This document shows positions 42,653-52,028 of a stretch of 64,000 nt of DNA, in pieces. A program made the translations under genes and the position numbers. The DNA is taken from contig OZ034972.1 in NCBI GenBank assembly GCA_964030785.1, positions 18,017,683 to 18,081,682 of the forward strand. Reading direction: 5' to 3'. This DNA comes from Siderastrea siderea. Lineage: Eukaryota > Cnidaria > Anthozoa > Scleractinia > Rhizangiidae. Each line of letters begins with the position of its first letter. The first letter of the stretch is position 1. The notes under the pieces were generated by a model, which made no database searches, was not told the origin of the DNA, and saw only the letters and a list, made by a program, of their open reading frames with translations.

Positions 42653-43272
42653 TCATGTACAGTCTGAACCTTCCGCGCGAGGTTGACTACCGCTCCCCTC
42701 TGTATTCAACAATCGACGACCAATAACCAGTTGCAACGGCGTTAGTGGATCTTGCAATTCATCATCCACGTAATCTAGAGGTCGCGAACTTAGTATTTCC
42801 TCTATTTCCACAAGGACAGTTCGCAGTTCCTTGTAACTGACTCGTGCTGTTCCCAAGTCTTCTTCAGAAAGCCGTTTGTTGATCTAACAAGATGTTAAAA
42901 ATTCAGTGTAAGCCTTGTTCATGTTACTTCTTTTGCTGTACACATCCTTCACATAAATAGGTCGCGCAAAGTCTACTCCAATACTTGAGTGTGCAAACTT
43001 GTCTGATAATCTGAATTCAGGTAGTGGAGCGGTGGGTGCAGTACCATATGTCGACCCTCAAGCACACACTTGCTTACCACACACTTGCTTCTTATGTTCT
43101 TAACTGTCTGTCTTCCCTTGAAAACCCAGTACTTGGAACACAGCTGAATCGATGTCCCTCCTACTCCATTGTCCATCACTTGTTCGTGGCACTTAAGAAT
43201 CACCAGCTTGATGAAGTAATGATCTCTTGGTAGGAGTATAGGAAATCTTGTATCAAAAGGTAATGATGACAA
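42653..43272 (-). pseudogene. BEL/Pao integrase remnant
   Basis: The frame 43272-42973 holds an HxC-type zinc-binding block ([40 protein letters not shown]). The frame 42856-42653 has [20 protein letters not shown] and [15 protein letters not shown], the integrase C-terminal side. The DDE core between them is mostly deleted. Confidence 0.82.
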
Positions 43273-43939
43273 GCCTATTCTTCCTCCACTGATCGTAGTA
43301 AACCTTCCTAGCCTTGATTAAGTCTCAGACATGACTTCATTTGTTGATACTTGTCACTGTTCAATATCCCACGTTGAACGTGTTTAATCCACTTGCTCTC
43401 AGCTTGCCGTAAGTTCTTACAAATTCTTCTCCGTAAGTTTCTCCAGACTTTCTCCTTTTCAATTTCTCAACAAATAGCAACACTAATGCAGTAACTCTTA
43501 TCAGCTTCGTGACAGAACCGAAAGTCTGTGGCGTAATAATGTTCTTTGAACTTGCTAAGTCTTCTGTTGCTTCCTCTTTGACGCACGAGGTTACTAAGCT
43601 CTAAACAGCTGGTCTAGTCGACTTCAATTCGCATTACTCTTATCTGCATTGTACATTTGCTGGCTGAACTGGCCAGTACTCGCTATCCTTAGAAAGGAAC
43701 TCAGGGCCACGTAACCATAGACTGTTTTCCTTGAGCACAGGAACGTGATTCCTCTCGACCTTATGTAAGCTGGCTTTTCTGTCATGTGCCAGTACCTCCA
43801 TTGCGCAGGTGGTGTATTTTCTTCTGATTTCAATCACACGATTCTAGACGAATTGCTTGTACTCCTTATCAGTGTTTCTGATCCACCACCTAGAAATCAT
43901 GGAATAGTATCCTCGGCTAACACAAACCTCTTTGCCTCG

Positions 43940-44897
43940 TTTTGATGCGAGGGATGTGATTGGTTCAAAATGAGTGGTTCCTTGACTGTGATACTTAACT
44001 TCTTTCAAGAGATCAGTGACACGATTGCCCACCATGCTGCTGGTTCCCACATTGCAATACACGTGTAAGGGACGAGTCGGTGCAATTCCGTCGAGGGACG
44101 AAACTTGTCGTTCAAATTGACAAAACTGCAGTTACACGTCATGCTCAATACCAAATACCCACTATCCACTTTCCAAAACGTAAGTTTGTTGTTAGCATCC
44201 GGTACATCCGTGGGAGTGGGAATGGTATCCGAACGAAATTCTTGCCATAAGTTGGGTCCCAGTCGAAACGTACCAGAGGTCAGTTCTTCGATCCATCCCA
44301 TTTTGAGTGCCAAGGTTTGACCCCACAATACACGTGCCACTTGTCTTTGATAATCCATATGGGCAGTGTTTAATAACATATCTCCTCGAGAGGTCCATTC
44401 AAATGAAGCGTACAACTTGGTCCCACTGTCCTCCGCCCATTTGTTTTTGGGTTTGGTTCGATTGGCCCGCTCTTGATCGTAGCGATGAATCAGTTTTTGA
44501 AAAAACTGGTAGCCAGTGGACGAAGACAAACTCTCTTTCTTGTCTTGACCCAAAATCTTCAGTTCTTGACATTGGTGCCATCACTGATCATTGCCTTTGT
44601 CATCTTGCTCATACACCCGTTCGTGCCATCTCACGTAAAGTAGTGGATCCTTTTAGTCGACAAATGGTTCCCCTACTGGGGGAATGGTGCGTAGAGACAA
44701 ACTGACCATTCCCACCTGCCATCCCCGTCCCAGAAATCGAATGGGTTGAGGCAAACGGTTTTTGAAATGGTGGGGCGGTTGCGAGGAGACTCGCGGGTAC
44801 TGGCCTGACTCATCAAAGTCTCGTAAAAGGAGCATGAGGATGAAAACGGCACGCTTTCGTCTTTTTTAGTGTGGCCACGTCTTGACTGGAAATCCAA
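43940..44897 (-). pseudogene. Polinton conserved structural-type protein relic
   Basis: Frames 44897-44673, 44553-44005 and 44062-43844 overlap in order and look like one protein with several frameshifts. Visible blocks are FKNRLPQPIRFLGRGWQVGM at the start and YCNVGTSSMVGNRVTDLLKE near the end. I recall both from large proteins that lie beside integrases in cnidarian Polintons and that are thought to be capsid-associated; this assignment is from memory. The C-terminal part runs directly into the terminal inverted repeat, so the end of the gene is missing. Confidence 0.6.
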
Positions 44898-44919
44898 CTT
44901 TTGTATTTATCGGGCCAAC

Positions 44920-45982
44920 CAGGGCGGAAAAAGGTTGGGCGATGAAACGAGCGCGTCCGAGCAAAAATGTGTGATGCAGTGGACTGGGATCAAATTAGAT
45001 GCTAGATCAAAATGGTTGCCTCCTTGGGTTTCCTCCATAATCCTGATAATCTATTAAGTTCCCGAAAAACGTCGACTTTTGGTTATCTTTTCTTTGTCTT
45101 ATCCGCCTTGATCGATGCTAAAAAACTGCCTAAAAACTGTCTGAAAACGAGCAGAGTAAAGTAAAAAGATGGAAAATGGCGTTTGGATGACGCGTGGCAT
45201 GACGCGTATTTATAATGCGTGCAGCTCGTGCAAGGTTAATCAGGACACCCTGGTAAATTAATTAAATCAAATCAACATCAACACCCCGCTTCTTCCTCTT
45301 TTTTCCCAAAATCTCTCCTATGTCTGTCTGTTTCTTTAGGAACTACAAATAGAATTGTTCCTCAGTTTAGACGATTTTCTTTGCCATGTTTTTGTGAGAT
45401 AAAGGGAGGAGAAATCTTCAAACTTAATTTCACTTTTAATTTGTTTACATCCAGTTGACAGCGTTGCGACGAATCATCGCCATGGCGCATTGGAAGGAGG
45501 CAAAGTTTAAAGTTGCAAAACGACACTATCTCCAAATATCTCCAGCTAATTTTTTATTATGTTATGTAAAATTTATCGACCTTTAAAATATTTAAGATTT
45601 AGGGTGGAGTAATTTGGAGCTTTTGTAAAAGAGACGATGAAAGACAACCGTGTCGTGTTTTGCGGCAAGAGCAAGCATTCGACAGCCTCAAATTGAACTC
45701 ATTTTTAGCCAACTTACTGTGAAGAAGATTGACTAATATGCACGCAGACATAAACATTTTAAGCTGTGAGCCAGGACTGTGAAAAAACGTTTTAATCATA
45801 GTGCACGGCTGGCTGAAAAATAAAGAAAGAAAATGAGATTTCCGGTTTGTTGAAAGGTAAATTTTGCCGGCTACCAAACGCACCGGAAGCGCGGAAAGAG
45901 CGCTCGTGCCAGTTCTTCTCCGCATCACACATCGCTTGAAGAGCGGACTGCTCGTTTCATCGCCCAACCTTTTCCCGCCCTG
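44920..45982. mobile_element. 1,063 bp hAT-type element inside the Polinton-like element
   Basis: It starts CAGGGCGGAAAAAGGTTGGG and ends with the near-complement ending in CCCTG; the inverted ends are about 35 bp. Perfect 8 bp duplications GGGCCAAC flank it (44912-44919 and 45983-45990), as for hAT. It has no transposase frame, so it is non-autonomous. Confidence 0.92.
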
Positions 45983-45997
45983 GGGCCAACCTTTCCA

Positions 45998-46930
45998 CTA
46001 GACCAACACTCGGTCCTTTTGCCGCTTAAGTACCTTTTCAATGCGGAACAAGGCATCGTCGGACACGTACACTTTCTGTAAATCTGCTTCGTAAAACGTG
46101 CCTTTCACCGGGGTGTCATCCCACTCGAGGATCTTATAGGTGGGTACGATGCCGCGAATTACGCGATGCACCACAAACACTTCTTCGGTCCAACCAGGCA
46201 AATACCCTTTTTCAAAGGTGCGATGAATTTTGTTGAGTCGTACACGATCCCCCACTTTTAAGTTTGGGTTGGGATGTTTTTCTTTCAAACGTTTTTCGTA
46301 AAGACGTTTCCATACAGCTTCTTCATTGTTCCATGTCGCGTCCTTGGGGGTCATACCAATACTATGATGACGCGTAGCATTGTAACCTTGCACCAGTTGG
46401 GGTAGCTGATCGTCAAAACGTAACGTGTTGGCGGCCTTCAAGTAACGGTATAGTCGTTCTTTCAACGTGCGGTTAAACCGTTCCGCCACAACGGCTTTAG
46501 CATTCCCCTCCGTGAAAAAATGAAACGTACGATTGTAAAATTCTTTACCTCGATCCGTTTGCAAACGGTTGGGTTTAAGTCCTTGTCGAAGAATCTTGTT
46601 AAAGGCTTTAACCAAAGCCACCCCGGTTTTGGCTTTCAAGGGTTGCACCCACGCGTACTTGGACAACAAGTCCAAGACCATCAGTAAATAACGGATGCCT
46701 CGATTGTACTTGGCCAAGGGTTGCACTTCCACCAAATCTGCCACCCATTGGTCGTCCAATCCACCCACAACCACAGGGGGAGTGGGAAAACGACGACGTC
46801 GGGGCTTATGCAACGTATACGCCAAATCCCGTTCCAACACACGTTGAGCCCTTTTTACAGGAATCTTATGAGCACGGGCGAACGTTGCACACCTCCTAAA
46901 CTGTCATCGGCTCTGGGATCATGGTAACGG
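45998..46930 (-). pseudogene. Polinton-type retroviral-like integrase
   Basis: A 280-codon frame (46840-45998) carries the DDE integrase core. It has QWVADLVEVQPLAKYNRGIR with the first aspartate, LQTDRGKEFYN with the second and KAVVAERFNRTLKERL with the glutamate. A C-terminal SH3/chromo-like tail follows (LKVGDRVRLNKIHRTFEKGY). Only about 23 residues separate the second D and the E, where about 35 are usual, so about ten residues are missing. Upstream, a frameshift near 46888 separates the N-terminal zinc-binding side (with SRYHDPRADDSLGGVQR). It belongs to the F54H12.3-like Polinton integrases and is probably inactive. Confidence 0.88.
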
Positions 46931-47326
46931 GAGAGCCACTGCTCTGAGAGAGTTGTTTTTGTCTTTCTCTTTCTCTTTCTAAGTACCATACCTTCCAGCA
47001 GTGATCCCACAGGGATGTATGGTGGGTACGGCATGGGGATGCGCCTTTTGAATGATTCGATACCACCGCTATGGTTGCGAATGTTTTTTCAACCACAAGA
47101 CAAACACCACCCATCGACATATATTTGTTTCCACATGGGTCTCTTCAAACACCTTTAAGGGATGTGTGTCTTCGGAACATTCCCTTATCTCCTTGTTGGT
47201 GGTCGTACAAAAAAACACAAAGGGTTTCATGACATTTCCATCGAATGAGATACCATAAACAATCCCACCCATAACACACCACAACAGACTCCATGGTTTG
47301 TCAAACTTGAACTTTAGTTTGTTCAT
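46896..47326 (-). pseudogene. Unknown frames upstream of the integrase
   Basis: The frame 47326-47069 (MNKLKFKFDKPWSLLWCVMG..) and the overlapping 47120-46896 look like successive pieces of one - strand gene joined by frameshifts. The second piece ends in a low-complexity RERERQKQ stretch from an AGAAAG repeat. I do not recognise a family. They may be the 5' part of the integrase gene or a separate small gene. Confidence 0.4.
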
Positions 47327-47550
47327 GACAACGCTATTTTATATAGAAATTTTTTCACAAGTCAAAAAGATTAAAAGAGAGCGCGCATTTTGAAAATGTC
47401 GGTGCCCCGACCGATAATTCTCTTTTCACGGACCTGCTTTTTTTTCTAACAAAAAAGAGTTTTCTTTTCTTCTCTTTACAATGTTCAAAATAAACCGTCA
47501 CAGGGGAAACCCGTACGGAAATCATAAGCTACAGTCTCTAGGCCTTTTTA

Positions 47551-48256
47551 TCAGTTCTGCACACTGTCACTGTACTTGGGTGGAGGTGGTGCTGGGGCCA
47601 CCAAAGCCTCTTGACGGCTCTTGAGTTCCTGGATTTCTCGCAGCAACTGCTTCTCGTAATCAGTCAGGGGACGATCTCGCTCCACATCCTCCTTTCGTCT
47701 CACTCTGGGTGATGGGGTGGTGGGCCTGGGATGTCATACCCACGAATTGGATATCCATCAGCATCACGGGTAGGTAAAGGGCGAGCTGGCTTTTCCTCCT
47801 TGTTTTGCAACCAATTCCGATACTTTTGACCCAAGGTGGGCCCAACGAAAGGAGTTGCACTTTTCTTGGAACAGGTTAAAAACAGTCGTCTGGGGTTGTC
47901 TTGGGAGTGGCTCTGTTGAAGCGTTGCTGGTTGACGGCAAAAGCACAACAAACAGCTCCACATGTTGCGTACGTCTGCATGAGGTCGATAATACACCTCC
48001 CTCATATAGTCAAGGGCCTTCTCTTTAGGACAAAACAGGAAACAGGGATACATGGGACATTTCACATACTCCCATCCCATTTTTTTGGGGATACGCGCTC
48101 CTCAAAACGAACCCGATGATGGGGGCAAACCATGTAGTCCTCAGCTGGGGTTCGAAACATGTTAGCAAATCTCACCATTCTTGTAAAAGGTTCAATGTCA
48201 TCCTCAGGTGAAGGAGTCTGATACGTTGATCTGTTGGGCTTCCTTTCATCCTTCAT
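47551..48256 (-). pseudogene. Polinton GRF-like zinc-finger protein with frameshifts
   Basis: Frame 48256-48062 (MKDERKPNRSTYQTPSPEDD..) runs into 48080-47700 through a shift at a seven-A run. The middle part has a cysteine-rich start (KCPMYPCFLFC) and then CLLCFCRQP..SQDNPRRLFLTC, the C-x-C..NPxR..C pattern of GRF-type zinc fingers. A second shift near 47705 leads to a coiled-coil and proline tail (LTDYEKQLLREIQELKSRQE) that stops at 47551. GRF-like proteins of this kind are common in Polintons, from memory. The likely role is single-strand nucleic-acid binding. Confidence 0.6.
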
Positions 48257-48259
48257 GGC

Positions 48260-48752
48260 TTAGGAAAAAGCCTCAGGACTGTCATACAGACCCGTCAACT
48301 TCACTTTGCTGTTAAAGTTCTCCTCCAATGAGGGTTTGGGAGGAGTTTGTGTGGTCAGTGTGGTTTGGTCCACCATCACGCCCAACTCATTCATCAACTC
48401 TTGAACAGCTTCCTTGGTTTCCTCCTCACTGGGTTGAGGGTAAGACACTCCTCCATGTCCTCACGACAATGTGGGTTATCTGTGTTCTGGATGTAATCAT
48501 GGCACTCTTTTTCATCATTTCCACCACCACAGCAGGATCATCGTCGTTTGGCATTTCACCCAAACAGACCGCCGCATTTTTCTTAAACGCATCTAATCCA
48601 ATGGGTGTCATATTCTGAATCACAAGGGGTTCATTCTCCTTCTCCTTCTTTTTCTTCCCACTTGAGTTAGTGCTTTTGGCAGTACTAGATTTTCTCTTCC
48701 GACCAGGATTTGGATAACGAGCTGGAGAGACATCCTTGCTTAGTGTGAACAA
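48260..48752 (-). pseudogene. Unknown basic protein of the Polinton-like element
   Basis: Frame 48752-48426 has a lysine-rich, nuclear-signal-like stretch (GRKRKSSTAKSTNSSGKKKK) and a helical part (LDAFKKNAAVCLGEMPNDDD). After a frameshift, frame 48448-48260 (PSEEETKEAVQELMNELGVM..) continues to a stop. Together they are about 165 residues. No family was recognised. It is divergently placed to the gene at 48973. Confidence 0.5.
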
Positions 48753-48774
48753 ATGACCACCAGTGCTTTTTCTT

Positions 48775-48945
48775 ATTGGTCCATTTCAACCTCACGTGAT
48801 GACCATATAAGTTCAAAATGTCCCTGATTGGTCAGGTCACCTTGACTCTGAATTGTTCCATCCCCCATCACGTGATGCCCATATAAGGTCAAGTGTTTTC
48901 CCACTGGTCCACTTTCATTCCGCTTTTACCTATTTAAGACGGTTC
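48775..48945. promoter_or_regulatory. Divergent promoter with duplicated CACGTGATG..CATATAAG block
   Basis: TCACGTGATGACCATATAAG and TCACGTGATGCCCATATAAG occur about 75 bp apart. Each pairs an E-box (CACGTG) with a TATA-like CATATAAG. Several CCAAT-type boxes (ATTGGTC) lie around, and TATTTAAG sits about 40 bp before the ATG at 48973. The block lies between the - strand gene at 48752 and the + strand gene at 48973. Confidence 0.55.
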
Positions 48946-48972
48946 ATAATTCACTTTTCTTCATTCCGTCCT

Positions 48973-49203
48973 ATGGACTACTACAAGGATTTAAAGAGTG
49001 AAGACTTTGAATTTGACGACGATTATCTTGTTGAGCGTTTCAAACGAGGTTTAGCTGCCGGGTTCACCTTCCAACAGTGTTGTTTTTATAATCTCATTGA
49101 CTTCGGCTTGGCTGTAGGCTTAAGCAAGGCAGACATTCTTGAAATCGTAGGACCCAACACAGGTTACATCTTTCCTGACGAATGCCCCCCAACATCGACA
49201 TGA
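48973..49203 (+). CDS. Small acidic protein upstream of SLOG gene
   Basis: An ATG at 48973 about 40 bp after a TATA-like box opens 76 codons (MDYYKDLKSEDFEFDDDYLV, ERFKRGLAAGFTFQQCCFYN and LIDFGLAVGLSKADILEIVG). It is acidic at the start and helical after. No family was recognised. It ends 25 bp before the SLOG start, so the two may share a transcript or a frameshifted reading frame. Confidence 0.5.
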   Translation: MDYYKDLKSEDFEFDDDYLVERFKRGLAAGFTFQQCCFYNLIDFGLAVGLSKADILEIVGPNTGYIFPDECPPTST

Positions 49204-49228
49204 TTGGAGCAGACTTTCCATTGGAAAG

Positions 49229-49876
49229 ATGCCACTTTCCATTGGAAGTGGTCATGTTTTTTACACGGGTGGTGCCAAAGGTACAGATGAATTGGCGGAA
49301 GAATTGGCCAAACATTTCGGCATGCAAGTAGAAGCCATTGTACCCCCCAATCATCCCCGGGCCGGACACATCAGTCCTGCCACGGTGGAAGTGTTGGTCC
49401 TAGCCAATCCTCATCTTTATCGGGCTACCCAAAAACTGACCAAATGTGTTCCCACTCATTTCTACACGCTTCAATTGTTGCAACGCAATTACCAAATTGC
49501 TAGAAAGGCTCATACCATCTATGTCTTTGGCATATTGGAAAAGGATGCCAAACGAGTCAAAGGGGGAACAGGGTGGACTGTGCAACTGGCTTTGGATAAA
49601 GGCAAAGAAGTCTACCTGTTTGACATTCCCAGTCAAACTTGGTACCTCTCTGAACATCCCTATTACGTAAGCGATAATTCTGCCCGTCTGGTAGCTGGTA
49701 GCAAACGTTTACCCTGGAACCTCAAACCCACCCTTCATCAAAGCAGTGCTGTAGTTGGTACCCGAGATCTTCATGAGAAAGCCCAGCAGGAAATCAAAGC
49801 CTTATTCAATCGTACCTTCTGCTTGCCTGAGAACATTGAACAATTAAGACTGGAGCTGGAAGACTTTCATTTGTAA
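49229..49876 (+). CDS. SLOG / DprA-YpsA-type Rossmann nucleotide-binding protein
   Basis: An uninterrupted 215-codon frame. HVFYTGGAKGTDELAEELAK at the N-terminus (residues about 9-28) is the glycine loop and helix of the SLOG superfamily, which includes DprA/Smf, YpsA and LOG-type phosphoribohydrolases. GGTGWTVQLALDKGKEVYLF (about 113-132) is the second nucleotide-binding loop, followed by a helix and strand. After it comes a C-terminal extension with HQSSAVVGTRDLHEKAQQEI and RLELEDF. SLOG proteins bind nucleotides or nucleic acid and in many systems sense or make signalling nucleotides; the role here is unknown. It is the only gene of this element that shows no break, although most neighbours are frameshifted. 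Confidence 0.8.
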   Translation: MPLSIGSGHVFYTGGAKGTDELAEELAKHFGMQVEAIVPPNHPRAGHISPATVEVLVLANPHLYRATQKLTKCVPTHFYTLQLLQRNYQIARKAHTIYVFGILEKDAKRVKGGTGWTVQLALDKGKEVYLFDIPSQTWYLSEHPYYVSDNSARLVAGSKRLPWNLKPTLHQSSAVVGTRDLHEKAQQEIKALFNRTFCLPENIEQLRLELEDFHL

Positions 49877-49944
49877 AAAACAAAACCATCATAAACCTGT
49901 CAGCGTTTATGAACATAGTCAAGTGTATTATCCCATTAAGGAAG

Positions 49945-50178
49945 GACAAATGAGTTGTGTTAAAAAGGAACTGCTTTTTTTCGGAAGAGGAAGTGTTAAG
50001 TAGACGTTCCCGTTTTCAGAAACTTCGTCGAGACATGCGTTCTACGTTACGTCTCAGTCAAGCTTTGCGAACAGCTGCTTATAGTGACATGAAAAAAAAC
50101 AACAAATACGAGAACGTTTGCAAGGCGCCAATGCCGCGTGCAAGACATGGACACGGACACAGAGTTTCTTGTTGTTGA
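49945..50178 (+). pseudogene. Small basic protein after SLOG gene
   Basis: An ATG at about 49948 begins a frame that shifts at a seven-T run and continues as SEEEVLSRRSRFQKLRRDMR and STLRLSQALRTAAYSDMKK, an arginine-rich helical protein. It ends at 50178 in a Gly-His repeat region. No family was recognised. Basic peptides of this type in virus-like elements may bind DNA, but that is a guess. Confidence 0.35.
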
Positions 50179-50280
50179 AAAAGTCACCACTGTTTAATTT
50201 TTTCAAATTCACAAACTTCATTGACAATTGTAATTTTCTTGTTTATCTTGTCTGACAAAATAAAAACAATGTTCAATGTT

Positions 50281-50801
50281 TATTCATTCTGGCTCTCCAG
50301 TTCTTGTTTAATGCCATTATAATAGCGAACTATTGCTTGCCATTGGCGACTGGCACAAATCTCGGGGAACTTCAGGGGAAGCTAGTGATTGAGTCCCTCG
50401 AACTATTGAAAACTAATGGGCCACATACATTCGTCGAGGCACCACACTCTATTTCTATAAATGTAAGGGACGAGAACCTTCCTAATCATCTTGCCCAGGA
50501 CTCTTTTTTGGCGACGGTGCCTCAGCATGTTTTCTTGGTCGGGCATGATGCTCCAATAAAAACGTGTAACCACATGGGCGCCCTGACGGTCCAAAGGAAC
50601 CCTGTAAAATCGCCGCAAGGTCAGGACATCCATGTGCCACTCTTCTTCTCTATCCTCCAATCTTTCTAGTCTCGTCGTCTCTTCTTCCACTCTTCTATTC
50701 ACTGCCTCCTCTCCACGAACATTTGTATAGTTGGCCAGGTTGGATAAACTGCTTCTTTCCTCCATTTTTCGCTCAACACTGATCAAAGTTAACTCTGACA
50801 A
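50281..50801 (-). pseudogene. Unknown coiled-coil protein of the Polinton-like element
   Basis: Frame 50801-50403 (132 codons) starts 40-50 bp after a TATA box. It has a heptad-rich stretch (VNRRVEEETTRLERLEDREE) followed by MDVLTLRRFYRVPLDRQGAH. After one or more shifts, the tail ICASRQWQAIVRYYNGIKQE reaches a stop at 50281. No family was recognised; it could be an internal structural protein. Confidence 0.45.
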
Positions 50802-50837
50802 AACTAAAGCAGAGAGTAAAGCCCCGTTTCACGTGTT

Positions 50838-50853
50838 GAGGGTTTTATACCCA
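50838..50853 (-). promoter_or_regulatory. TATA box for the - strand gene at 50801
   Basis: GGGTATAAAACCCTC on the - strand lies about 45 bp before the ATG, with an AACACGTGAAAC E-box next to it. Confidence 0.55.
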
Positions 50854-51010
50854 GTAAATCATAAAGGATGATGGGAAAAATGGGGAGGGGGCAGGGGGGT
50901 ACCCCCACCACTTTTTAAATTTTTTTTGTGGGTATCCCCACTTTTTGTTTCATTCACGCGACTTTCTTTCCATTGGTTTTTCAACCCATGGAACGTGACC
51001 CTTTTTTTCT

Positions 51011-51020
51011 CTATAAAACC
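51011..51020 (+). promoter_or_regulatory. TATA box for the + strand gene at 51076
   Basis: CTATAAAACC lies 56 bp before the ATG. A short AAGC repeat is just before the start codon. Confidence 0.55.
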
Positions 51021-51075
51021 AGCCAATTCGCCATTCCCATTTCATTCTTCACTCCAAGCAAGCAAGCAAGCAAGG

Positions 51076-51533
51076 ATGTCAAGCAACACCTACGGATATC
51101 GGTAAGCTTTTCTTTTTTCATGCTCGGTTCTTCACTAAAGGAAACCCACCCTTTCAAAAACCAATCTATGTAGTTAGCCTGTTCTGGAGCTATCCGGGGT
51201 GGGTCCCACGTGTTTCAGGATTTAATTAATGATTCGCTTTCTCTACATGACATCCCCTGTTTTTTTTATATTTATTTTTTGGACTTTAAAGACAGGTCTG
51301 ACACACCACTTGGATCCAGTCCACCCAAGCCTCGCTCATCGTCACCTGGATCTTCCTGTGCCTGTTTTTTTTTGGACTTTGGACTTTTGTCAAAGGGGAC
51401 GCCGCTGACCACTCGGGTCCAGGCACACGTTCCCCCCATGCAAATCGCTGTTTCGACTTTGGATTTTGATGATGGGACGCCGCTGACCACTCGGGTCCAG
51501 GCACACGCTCCCGCCCTGTTTAAAAATAATTGA
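51076..51533 (+). CDS. Possible spliced small gene at the right end
   Basis: An ATG after a TATA box opens MSSNTYGY, then a strong GTAAGC donor at 51102. An acceptor at 51295 (TTAAAGACAG) restores the frame into SDTPLGSSPPKPRSSSPGSS and a frame open to 51533. This would be about 88 residues, proline/serine-rich. The last part holds two copies of a 34 bp repeat (around 51400 and 51476) encoding GTPLTTRVQAH. No family was recognised. Confidence 0.35.
51399..51511 (+). repeat. 34 bp direct repeat pair
   Basis: GACGCCGCTGACCACTCGGG and the following TCCAGGCACACG occur twice, 76 bp apart, in the same frame. Confidence 0.85.
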
Positions 51534-51787
51534 TTTTTTCGCCTGACAAGTGACTTGTTGCTATGGTAATTTTTGATTTGCAGCTAACCCTTCCTGTTTT
51601 TTCACTTCCGGTATGACGTCACTCCCCTATCCAACATGACCGACCTTTTCCCTTTCTAAACCAATCACATCCCCCGCCTCAAAACGAGGGAAAGGGGTTT
51701 CTGTTAGCCGAGGATACTACTTCATGGAATCAGTCCAATGCTTCATCAACTCTTACAAATCTTCCAAAGCTTGACTCACACTCTTCA

Positions 51788-52000
51788 CTAATCTGGCGCA
51801 ATAAGGTTTGACAACAGTTGCAAACAAGGAATGCTTTGTTTTGCTAATGGAGCAACTCGGGTCTTTGAAGCTACTATCTGGCATTCTACTCTTGACTCAA
51901 ATTCTGCCCTCATGTACACACCGGCTCCATAAGCCTTCTCTGACGCGTCTGTAAGACAGTGAAGTTGAATAGATTTCCATTCAGCCCCCCAGCATAGCAT
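51788..52000 (-). pseudogene. BEL/Pao RNase H remnant
   Basis: [20 protein letters not shown] and [20 protein letters not shown] are hallmark blocks of BEL/Pao RNase H (first catalytic aspartate and the AP-x-K..IPRLEL-type block). Confidence 0.85.
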
Positions 52001-52028
52001 CTCTTAAATCTCACACTCTCAGCTTGTC

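Larger units (their letters stand above)
43903..51721. mobile_element. 7.8 kb Polinton/Maverick-like element, TIR and 6 bp duplication
   Basis: Inverted ends of about 63 bp begin A(A/G)TAGTATCCTCGGCTAACA at 43903 and, reversed, at 51721. The 6 bp repeat TCATGG flanks both sides (43897-43902 and 51722-51727). Six-base duplications, ends starting with A(G)T and a retroviral-type integrase are the signature of Polintons. Inside are a capsid-associated-type relic, integrase, GRF-like zinc-finger protein, unknown small genes and a SLOG protein. It lacks any recognisable PolB, major capsid, ATPase or protease, and at 7.8 kb (6.75 kb without its own insertion) is about half the usual length. Confidence 0.88.

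Noticed and set aside
44920..45982. 122-codon - strand frame at 45967-45599 as a Polinton gene
   Set aside because: It lies wholly within the hAT-type insertion and begins in its terminal repeat.
50304..50669. + strand frame of 121 codons
   Set aside because: It is the shadow of the - strand coiled-coil gene, which has the TATA box and protein-like composition.
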